From NCBI GenBank assembly GCA_045588185.1, contig JAZNDR010000075.1:1-9306 (forward strand): a DNA stretch of 9,306 nucleotides. Reading direction: 5' to 3'. Of the stretch, positions 1 through 5,841 are shown one piece after another (position 1 is the stretch's first letter; each line of letters opens with the position of its first letter). The position numbers and the translations under genes are program-made. The notes below the pieces were generated by a model, which saw nothing but the letters and a program-made list of their open reading frames with translations, was not told where the DNA came from and made no database searches. The stretch is from Scatosoma sp045588185 (GTDB taxonomy: Bacteria > Bacillota > Clostridia > Christensenellales > Borkfalkiaceae).

Positions 1-755
1 AAATGAGCAGCATCATAAAAGCCTGTTCTTTCTAGTATTTCGCTGATTGGAGTTGCTGTATTTTCGATTAAACCTACTGCATAATTCATTTTTGTCCATA
101 AAGAGAATTGCAAGGGGGTATAACCCGTATGCTTTTTAAAAACACGTATTAGATGGGTGGGAGTCCATCCTGTAAGTTCTGCTAGCTCGGTAACATTGAC
201 GGGGCGATCAAGGTTGTTCTTGATGTGTGATGTGACTGTATATATAATGGAGGAAGATACTGCCGCTTGGGAAAGGGTTGTATGGTCAAGAAAATAGGCG
301 AGTATGGACAATAGATATGAAATAATTTTAAGTCTCGAAGTCAATCCTTCATTTTGGGCGCATCTAAAAATTTTATTGAATAATTCCATAATATATTTAT
401 GGTTATCAACGTGACAAATATAAGAAACGAGCAACTGGGAAAATAGACAAGCATTTTGAGTTTGAACATTGAAGTGAAACCCTGACATCGTAATTTTTTG
501 TGCGTTCTCACTAGTGGTTCGAAGAAAATTCCAACTATGCGGAACATTTGCTGGGATTAAAATTAAATCTCCTTTGGTAACAATATAGTCTTTTTTATCG
601 ATATGAAAAACGGCTAAGCCATCTATAATATAAAAGAATTTGCTGTAAACAGCGGCTTCTATTCGTTTTGGTTCAACATTATTTTTATCTTCCGTAATCG
701 TTATCTTGTTTCCAAAAAAATATTCAACCGTTAGATTTTTTAATAATTCAAGCAT
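1..755 (-). CDS. AraC-family transcriptional regulator, partial (C-terminus beyond left edge)
   Basis: Reading the minus strand from the ATG at 755 gives 251 uninterrupted residues before the window ends. Residues about 35-80 form a cupin-type ligand-sensing region of the AraC N-terminal kind: a glycine-rich turn (DGLAVF, 45-50), then KGDLILIPANVPHSW (61-75), typical of this fold. Residues about 187-217 are the first helix-turn-helix (VTELAELTGWTPTHLIRVFKK), followed by GYTPLQF. The second helix-turn-helix begins near 234 (TPISEILERTGFYDAAHF) and is cut by the edge, so only some 20-40 residues should be missing. The family binds a small molecule, often a sugar, and usually activates a neighbouring operon; here the divergent transport and glycosidase genes are the obvious target (inference). 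The start is uncertain: GAGGAG at 768-773 is 12 bases from this ATG but only 6 from an in-frame TTG at 761-759, which would add two residues. Confidence 0.93.
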   Translation of the reverse strand, partial: MLELLKNLTVEYFFGNKITITEDKNNVEPKRIEAAVYSKFFYIIDGLAVFHIDKKDYIVTKGDLILIPANVPHSWNFLRTTSENAQKITMSGFHFNVQTQNACLFSQLLVSYICHVDNHKYIMELFNKIFRCAQNEGLTSRLKIISYLLSILAYFLDHTTLSQAAVSSSIIYTVTSHIKNNLDRPVNVTELAELTGWTPTHLIRVFKKHTGYTPLQFSLWTKMNYAVGLIENTATPISEILERTGFYDAAH

Positions 756-792
756 TTGCAAAACTCGCTCCTCATTAAGATTTTCAATATAA

Positions 793-821
793 ATTATAGC
801 CAAAAAGCAAGAAAAAATCAA
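793..821 (-). promoter_or_regulatory. Sigma-A-like promoter for the AraC-family regulator
   Basis: On the minus strand, TTGATT (821-816) is followed by a 17-base spacer and a perfect TATAAT (798-793). Transcription would begin near 786, giving a leader of about 30 bases that carries GAGGAG at 773-768. Box quality and spacing are good, so the regulator is probably expressed at a basal level without an activator. This is a sequence match only. Confidence 0.7.
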
Positions 822-836
822 GGAAAAACGTCTTAA

Positions 837-906
837 TTTTGTAAAAAAATAACAATTATAGATATTGAAGAGTTGATTTTGTACAAGAAACGTGTAAAAA
901 TAATTC
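837..906. promoter_or_regulatory. Candidate AraC-type operator repeats in the divergent promoter region
   Basis: The gap between the regulator and the oxidoreductase holds imperfect direct repeats: TTTGTAAAAAAATAAC (838-853) and CGTGTAAAAATAATTC (891-906). TTTTGTA also occurs at both 837-843 and 877-883, and there is a perfect 8-base palindrome TTGTACAA at 879-886. The copy at 891-906 ends just upstream of the expected -35 position of the operon promoter, where AraC-type activators often bind. The region is very AT-rich, so chance similarity is a real possibility. Binding by the neighbouring regulator is inferred. Confidence 0.35.
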
Positions 907-927
907 TAACAGTGCGGATGAAAAATA

Positions 928-936
928 TGATATAAT
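928..936 (+). promoter_or_regulatory. Extended -10 promoter of the plus-strand operon
   Basis: TGATATAAT at 928-936 is an exact extended -10 element (TG, one base, TATAAT). At 16-18 bases upstream there is no convincing -35 box; the nearest candidates (TTCTAA or CTAACA around 904-911) are poor and too far away. A strong extended -10 with a weak -35 is typical of activator-dependent promoters, which fits the AraC-type gene next door. Transcription would begin near 943, leaving a leader of about 37 bases before the ATG at 980. Confidence 0.6.
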
Positions 937-979
937 TAAGCTACAAATAATATTATAGGAATTTTGTCGGTATTTTAAT

Positions 980-2212
980 ATGACTTTTGCGATATTAGGC
1001 TTAGGTGGGCGCGGTAGCGTATACGCGCGTTTCATACGCGAAGAAGGCAGAGAGATTGTAGCGGTATGCGATACGGATAGAACAAAGCTTGAAAGGGCGA
1101 AGTTTTTTGGAGTAAAAGAAAAAAATTTTTATACAAACGAAGAAGAATTTTTTTCAAAAGGAAAGCTTGCCGATGCGTTAGTAATTTCTACTTTAGATCC
1201 TGAGCATCACCGTCAAACACTGCGAGCGTTAGAAATTGGGTATGATATTCTTCTTGAAAAGCCGATTGCAACCAGTTTAGAAGATTGTTTAGAAATTCAG
1301 AAAAAGGCAGAGGAAACGGGCAGAAAAGTCGTAGTATGTCACGTGCTTCGCTATTCGCCTTTCTATGCAACGATAAAAGAAATGATTGATAGCCAGGCTT
1401 TAGGGAAAGTGATGTCATTATCTTTAACCGAAGAAATTGGATATTATCATTATGCACATTCCTACGTTCGCGGGAATTGGAGAAACGAACAAATCAGCAC
1501 TCCGTTGATTTTGGCGAAGAATTGCCACGACTTGGATATGATTTGTTGGCTTTTAGGTAAAAACTGCGAGTACGTTTCGTCTTTCGGTACGTTACAGTAT
1601 TTTAAAGAAGAGAACGCGCCTGATGGGGCAGCGAAGTATTGCTGTGATTGTAAGTATGCGGAAAGTTGTGAATATAGTGCGTTAAAAATTTACCAAAACG
1701 AAAGCTATGAAAAAATTGCGGGGCTGGCAAAGCACGGTAGATTAGGTGAAACCAACGAGAAAATTGTAAAATCGTTGCACGAGAAGGATAATTTGTATGC
1801 TCGTTGTGTATTTCATTCGGATAATGATATATGCGATCATCAAATAGTAAATATGCAGTTTGAAGACGGAATTCTAGCACAGTTCCATTCGGTTGCTTTT
1901 TCCGAGAGGATTGGAAGAAATATTCAAGTATATTGTCAGCATGGTAAAATTTGGGGTTTGGACGACGGACACGTATATTATCAAAGATTTGGCGGAGAAA
2001 TCGAAAAGGTGGAAATCCATTTTGATACAAGTGGGTATTCGCATCACGCAGGTGGCGATGCGGGGATTGTAAAACAGTTTATCGAATACATTGAAAACGG
2101 CAACAAAACCAAGAGTATTACGGAAATTGAACGTTCAATGCTTAGTCATAAATTAGGTTTTCTAGCTGAAATTTCCCGCAAGGCTGGCGGAAAGTCTATA
2201 GAAATAAAATAG
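980..2212 (+). CDS. Gfo/Idh/MocA-family NAD(P)-dependent oxidoreductase
   Basis: This 410-residue cytoplasmic protein begins directly in a Rossmann strand (FAILGLGGRGSVY, with GLGGRG at 7-12) and has the acidic strand end VAVCD (27-31). The family signature EKP lies at 93-95, where the lysine is a known catalytic or cofactor-contacting residue. KNCHDLD at 180-186 matches the family's conserved His/Asp catalytic segment. The C-terminal half is the alpha/beta substrate domain. Residues 221-230 form a cysteine cluster (C221, C222, C224, C230) followed by YSALKIY; such clusters occur in one subgroup of the family and may bind metal or be structural. Members oxidise or reduce sugars and related polyols, so a role on the imported sugar is likely, but the substrate is unknown. 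It is the first gene of the operon. The ribosome site is weak: AGGA at 957-960 lies 19 bases upstream, and no other in-frame start exists because TAG at 956-958 closes the frame. Confidence 0.93.
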   Translation: MTFAILGLGGRGSVYARFIREEGREIVAVCDTDRTKLERAKFFGVKEKNFYTNEEEFFSKGKLADALVISTLDPEHHRQTLRALEIGYDILLEKPIATSLEDCLEIQKKAEETGRKVVVCHVLRYSPFYATIKEMIDSQALGKVMSLSLTEEIGYYHYAHSYVRGNWRNEQISTPLILAKNCHDLDMICWLLGKNCEYVSSFGTLQYFKEENAPDGAAKYCCDCKYAESCEYSALKIYQNESYEKIAGLAKHGRLGETNEKIVKSLHEKDNLYARCVFHSDNDICDHQIVNMQFEDGILAQFHSVAFSERIGRNIQVYCQHGKIWGLDDGHVYYQRFGGEIEKVEIHFDTSGYSHHAGGDAGIVKQFIEYIENGNKTKSITEIERSMLSHKLGFLAEISRKAGGKSIEIK

Positions 2213-2248
2213 CAAAGATTGCCTCAACTTTTTATACACAAATATATC

Positions 2249-2270
2249 GGAGGTTTTATGTAGAAAAATG
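2249..2270 (+). promoter_or_regulatory. Ribosome binding site with an ATGTAG start-stop pair before the permease start
   Basis: GGAGG at 2249-2253 is followed after 4 bases by ATG at 2258-2260 and at once by the stop TAG at 2261-2263. The real permease ATG is at 2268-2270, in another frame and 14 bases from the GGAGG. No in-frame alternative start with better spacing exists upstream. Ribosomes may therefore load on the first ATG, stop at once and reinitiate 4 bases later, or bind directly with poor spacing. The sequence is plain; the functional meaning is inferred. Confidence 0.55.
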
Positions 2271-3188
2271 GAACAAGCAAGAAAAAATGTTGTTAGAGAA
2301 TTTTTCTCGGGACGCAAAGGAAAACAGAGAATTTTCATTTCATTGGCACTGATTTGGCCGATTATACACTTTCTTGTTTTTTGGCTGTGGATAAATATAG
2401 ACGCTATTTTACTTACGTTTCAAAATCCTAGTCGAGGCGAGTGGACTTTAGACAATTTTAAGTGGGTATTTTCCATGTTTACTAACCCCATTTCGACGTT
2501 CGATTTGGGTATGGCATTAAAAAATACGATGATTTTATTCTGTTGGAATACCTTTGTAGAAATTCCCATTGCTATTACGTTGGCGTACGTATTTTTCAAA
2601 AAATTGCCAGGCAATAAATTTTTCACGATTGCGTTATATTTGCCGAGCATTATTAGCGCAACGGTAATGGTTGCCGTTTATAAAGCATTCGTAGGGACGG
2701 AAGGACCTATTGCGCTGCTGGTTGACGGTTGGCAATATCCTATCACAAATCCTGATACGTCCATGATTTCGATGCTTGCCTATAACTTATGGACAGGGTA
2801 TGGGCTTAGTGTCATTTTATATCGAAGTGCTATGAATAGAATTCCGCCTGAACTTTTCGAGTCGGCGGCGTTAGACGGGGTTACGATGTGGCAAGAATTG
2901 ACAAAAATCATTCTGCCTTTGATATGGCCCACGCTTTCTACAATGGTGCTTGTAGCGCTTTCGGGGTTGTTTGGTTCATCTGGTCCCATCCTTCTATTCG
3001 TAGGCGACTTCGGTGCTGCGCAAGCAGGTTTGTTAACGCTATCACATGCGATGTACATGCAATATAAAGTTGTAGGGCGTGTCGAGTATGCGGCTGCTAT
3101 CGGTTTTTGTTGTACGGTAGTGAGCGTGCCTTTGGTGTTTGTTTCGCGATGGTTAATGTCGAAGGTTGGTGGCGAATATGAGTATTAA
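2268..3188 (+). CDS. Sugar ABC transporter permease, LplB/UgpA-like (MalF-type partner)
   Basis: This 306-residue inner-membrane protein forms one half of the channel of a carbohydrate ABC importer. Hydrophobic segments lie near 22-48, 83-110, 118-142, 165-185, 214-240 and 272-295, the usual six-helix layout. The cytoplasmic EAA loop that docks on the ATPase is clear at 197-219: FESAALDGVTMWQ, then KIILPLIWP, with the invariant glycine at 204. The N-terminus has a basic patch (RKGKQR, 16-21) before helix 1, and the sequence between helices 1 and 2 (TFQNPSRGEWTLDNFKWVF) is typical of the LplB/UgpA group. It lies 55 bases after the oxidoreductase and overlaps the second permease, so the two were probably made together. 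Its ribosome site has an unusual start-stop pair (see 2249-2270). The substrate cannot be read from the permease. Confidence 0.94.
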   Translation: MEQARKNVVREFFSGRKGKQRIFISLALIWPIIHFLVFWLWINIDAILLTFQNPSRGEWTLDNFKWVFSMFTNPISTFDLGMALKNTMILFCWNTFVEIPIAITLAYVFFKKLPGNKFFTIALYLPSIISATVMVAVYKAFVGTEGPIALLVDGWQYPITNPDTSMISMLAYNLWTGYGLSVILYRSAMNRIPPELFESAALDGVTMWQELTKIILPLIWPTLSTMVLVALSGLFGSSGPILLFVGDFGAAQAGLLTLSHAMYMQYKVVGRVEYAAAIGFCCTVVSVPLVFVSRWLMSKVGGEYEY

Positions 3189-4089
3189 AATTTTGAAGAA
3201 AATGAAGAAAAAGATGGATAAAGAAAAATCGTTAATTAAAAAGACACCGATTTTTAAGGTGTTTTTCGGTTTGATTTTTATTGTACTTTGTATACATTCA
3301 GTTCTATTGATTTACCCATATGTATGGCTGTTTTTGAACTCTCTGAAAACGTCTTTTGAGTATTACTTTTTCAATACAATGGAGCTTCCGCAAAACTGGT
3401 TGTTTAGCAACTACATTGAAGTCTTTGAAGTATTTGTCGACGAAAAAGGCAATACGTATATGGACATGATTTTTAACTCTGTTTGGTGGACGTTGGCAAC
3501 GAGTATTCCAGGGTTGTTTGTGTCGTGTTTGGTTGCATACGTAGTAGCAAAATTTGATTTCCGCGGCCGCAACCTTATTTGGGGTGTAATTATAACGGTT
3601 ATGATCCTGCCGTTGTATGGTAGTGGCGCGGCTGCATATAAACAAGCACATACGTTAAATTTATACGATTCGCCTTTAATCGTTATCAAGAGCTGGGGCG
3701 GTTGGAGCGGATTTCAATTTATGATGTTGCACGCATTTTTTCGTGGGCTTCCAAAAGATTATATGGACGCGGCGGAAATTGATGGGGCTGGGTATTTTCG
3801 GACGTTCGTGACTATTATGCTTCCTATAGCGATGGGACCGATTATTGCCTTATGGATACAAGCGTTTATCGGGACGTGGAACGAATATATGACGATGATC
3901 ATTTATATGCCTTCGTATCCGACACTCTCGTCAGCTCTTTTCGAGTTCCAAGAAAAGATGGCGAACGGATCGAATATCGTAATTTATTATTGCGGTGCGT
4001 TATTGACGATTATACCTGTTGTGGTTATTTTTGCTTGCTTCCACGACGTGTTCTTAAATAACGTATCTATCGGTGGATTAAAGGGTTAA
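3178..4089 (+). CDS. Sugar ABC transporter permease, LplC/UgpE-like (MalG-type partner)
   Basis: With the ATG at 3178 the protein has 303 residues. It is the second channel subunit of the importer. Hydrophobic segments lie near 27-53, 97-126, 134-156, 175-190, 214-232 and 267-291. The EAA loop is at 197-216 (DAAEIDGAGYFRTF, then IMLP), with glycine 203 conserved. The C-terminus LNNVSIGGLKG is typical of MalG-type permeases. The N-terminal tail before helix 1 is unusually lysine-rich (ILKKMKKKMDKEK). The start is a choice: ATG at 3178 overlaps the first permease by 11 bases, with GGTGG at 3168-3172 as the likely ribosome site; an in-frame TTG at 3166 would add four residues and a 23-base overlap. 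Either implies translational coupling. No transporter ATPase follows, so the pair presumably uses a shared MsmK/UgpC-type ATPase encoded elsewhere. Confidence 0.94.
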   Translation: MSIKILKKMKKKMDKEKSLIKKTPIFKVFFGLIFIVLCIHSVLLIYPYVWLFLNSLKTSFEYYFFNTMELPQNWLFSNYIEVFEVFVDEKGNTYMDMIFNSVWWTLATSIPGLFVSCLVAYVVAKFDFRGRNLIWGVIITVMILPLYGSGAAAYKQAHTLNLYDSPLIVIKSWGGWSGFQFMMLHAFFRGLPKDYMDAAEIDGAGYFRTFVTIMLPIAMGPIIALWIQAFIGTWNEYMTMIIYMPSYPTLSSALFEFQEKMANGSNIVIYYCGALLTIIPVVVIFACFHDVFLNNVSIGGLKG

Positions 4090-4114
4090 AATATAAAATT
4101 AAAATATAAGGTGG
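4086..4114 (+). promoter_or_regulatory. AT-rich tandem repeat and strong ribosome site before the binding protein gene
   Basis: The 10-base word TTAAAATATA occurs twice, at 4086-4095 and 4099-4108, a 13-base period that starts in the permease stop codon. It is followed by AAGGTGG (4108-4114) with a 7-base spacer to ATG 4122. An unstructured A/T-rich stretch just before a good ribosome site could raise translation of the binding protein, which is normally needed in excess over the permeases. This is inferred; chance repetition in AT-rich DNA is possible. Confidence 0.4.
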
Positions 4115-4121
4115 TATTATT

Positions 4122-5813
4122 ATGAAAAAGAAAACAATTTCAATTGCAATGGCTACGATGATGGTGGGTTCAATGGGACTTACGGCGGTGGGGTGTAAAA
4201 AAGGGCCCTCCGTTGCAAACGACGAGAAAACGGTAGAAGTGCGCGTTGTTTCGTTGGGTTATGGGCATAAGTGGGCTGAAGAACTTGAAAAAGGATTTGA
4301 GACAAAAAACCCCGACCTTGACGTTGTTATCGTTCCCACGACGGACCAAGATATGGACGGCAATATTTTGACGTCTGGCCCTGAAGCCAACACGGCGGAT
4401 TTGATGCTGGGCACCGTGCCTTACTTTAAACAAGTAGAAAGGGGGAGTTCGGCTGTATCTGGTTATGATTACGTCTTGGAAGATTTGACCGATTTGTTAG
4501 ATGAAACGACGTATCCTGATGGTACTACGCTTCGCGAACGGTTTTTACCTGGTTATCTCGATTGGATGAGCCAAGAAGTGGAAATTGACGGCGAATGGCA
4601 AAGCCGTGAGTTCCGTATTCCTTATGCAACGGGGCTTATCGGTATTTGCTATAACGTTGGCTTGTTTGAAAAACACGATTGGACAATTCCCAACACGACG
4701 GATGAGCTTTGGGCGCTTTGCGATGATATCACGTCGAAAGGATATATCGCTTTCTCCAATGCGATTGCTTCGACGTATTTGAACTATTTCTCTTATACAA
4801 TGATGGGACAATACATGGGTAAAGACGAATACAAAGCGTATTTTAGCCCTACGTCGGAAGACGATTATTATAGATATACTTCGCAAGTGGACGGCTATGC
4901 AAGGTTGTATGCTTTGGAAGAATCCAACAAATTGCAAAACCCCACGTGGGGACGCTTGACGAAGTATGCGACGGAAGATACGTATGATCACGCACAAGCA
5001 CGTTTGATGACGGACGAAGCAGTTTTGGCAATCAACGGCGACTGGTTTGATAACGAAATGAGAATTATCACGGAGCAAGCGCAAGCGGCTGGTAAATACA
5101 CCAAAGGCACGGGCTTTATGGCAATCCCCGTAACGTCGGCAATCGTAGATAAGCTGTCTTTTTGGAATACGCTTGTAAACACGGATGAGATGGTGCCTAC
5201 GTATTATGACGCAAGCCTTAGAAGACAAGCAGGCGAATATGTCGGCGCAATGGACGCAGCTGACGAGCTTCTTTCCAAAACGATTGCCTATATCGACGCT
5301 GGCAAAACGGGTACGCTTCCTTCCGTCGTGTATGCTGGTAAAACGTTCACGGTAACGGCGGACGACGTAGCCATTGTAGAAGAAGCAAGAAAGACGGCTT
5401 GCGTAAACGGTACGGGCTGCGCTGCAGTAATTCCCGCTTATGCAAACGCAAAAGAGGGTGCTAAAAAATTCTTGGCGTATATGTATAGCAACGAAGGTGC
5501 GGAAATTGCGGCAACGTATTTCTGCGGCGCAATGTTGCCCGTGAAATCCGATTATACGAAGTTTGCAGGTTACGCTCAAATGAGCAGCTTCCAAAAATCT
5601 GTTTATCAGGTTGCGCAAAACTTGAACGCAGTTCCCAACATTTTGAACTTCTACGATTATAAATTGCGTTTACCTGCGCCTTATGCGCTTGAAAACTTCC
5701 ACGTATATAAAATAACGGATGACAAATACGTGTCCCCGTATAGCGTTTTTGTGAGAGATTCCTTAACGAAAGATCAATTTATTGATTTGTTGTATGCAGC
5801 TGGTATGATTTAA
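4122..5813 (+). CDS. Sugar ABC transporter substrate-binding lipoprotein (family 1 solute-binding protein, LplA-like)
   Basis: This is a 563-residue lipoprotein that would capture the sugar outside the membrane and deliver it to the permeases. The signal peptide is MKKK, a hydrophobic stretch (about 6-22) and the lipobox AVGC with C25 as the lipidated cysteine, followed by a lysine-containing tether. The mature part starts with a strand VEVRVVSLGYGHKWAEELEKGFE (38-60) and NPDLDVVIVPTT, typical of family 1 binding proteins. Further family features are RIPYATGLIGICYNVGLFEK (165-184), a hinge-type strand where the model sugar site forms, and a segment near 440-475 (AKEGAKKFLAYMYSNEGAE) matching the usual helix before the C-terminal lobe. 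The length fits the large LplA-like group rather than the 400-residue MalE type. Ribosome site AAGGTGG is 7 bases from the start. It directly follows the permeases. The ligand is unknown. Confidence 0.93.
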   Translation: MKKKTISIAMATMMVGSMGLTAVGCKKGPSVANDEKTVEVRVVSLGYGHKWAEELEKGFETKNPDLDVVIVPTTDQDMDGNILTSGPEANTADLMLGTVPYFKQVERGSSAVSGYDYVLEDLTDLLDETTYPDGTTLRERFLPGYLDWMSQEVEIDGEWQSREFRIPYATGLIGICYNVGLFEKHDWTIPNTTDELWALCDDITSKGYIAFSNAIASTYLNYFSYTMMGQYMGKDEYKAYFSPTSEDDYYRYTSQVDGYARLYALEESNKLQNPTWGRLTKYATEDTYDHAQARLMTDEAVLAINGDWFDNEMRIITEQAQAAGKYTKGTGFMAIPVTSAIVDKLSFWNTLVNTDEMVPTYYDASLRRQAGEYVGAMDAADELLSKTIAYIDAGKTGTLPSVVYAGKTFTVTADDVAIVEEARKTACVNGTGCAAVIPAYANAKEGAKKFLAYMYSNEGAEIAATYFCGAMLPVKSDYTKFAGYAQMSSFQKSVYQVAQNLNAVPNILNFYDYKLRLPAPYALENFHVYKITDDKYVSPYSVFVRDSLTKDQFIDLLYAAGMI

Positions 5814-5841
5814 TCTCGCTTAACAAATTAGAGGTAAAATT

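Noticed and set aside
341..547. Minus-strand open frame of 68 codons within the regulator
   Set aside because: It is out of frame with the AraC-type gene that reads continuously from 755 to 1 with cupin and helix-turn-helix motifs.
2213..2267. Possible terminator between the oxidoreductase and the first permease
   Set aside because: There is a short T-run (CTTTTTAT) but no stable hairpin before it, so read-through transcription is more likely.
3852..4061. Small plus-strand frame of 69 codons
   Set aside because: It is nested in another frame inside the second permease, whose C-terminal helices are intact there.
4545..5618. Long open frame on the minus strand (357 codons) opposite the binding protein gene
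   Set aside because: It lies wholly inside a well-supported lipoprotein gene, its translation is rich in Arg, Cys, Ile and His with no domain, and it has no ribosome site. It is an effect of codon use on the other strand.
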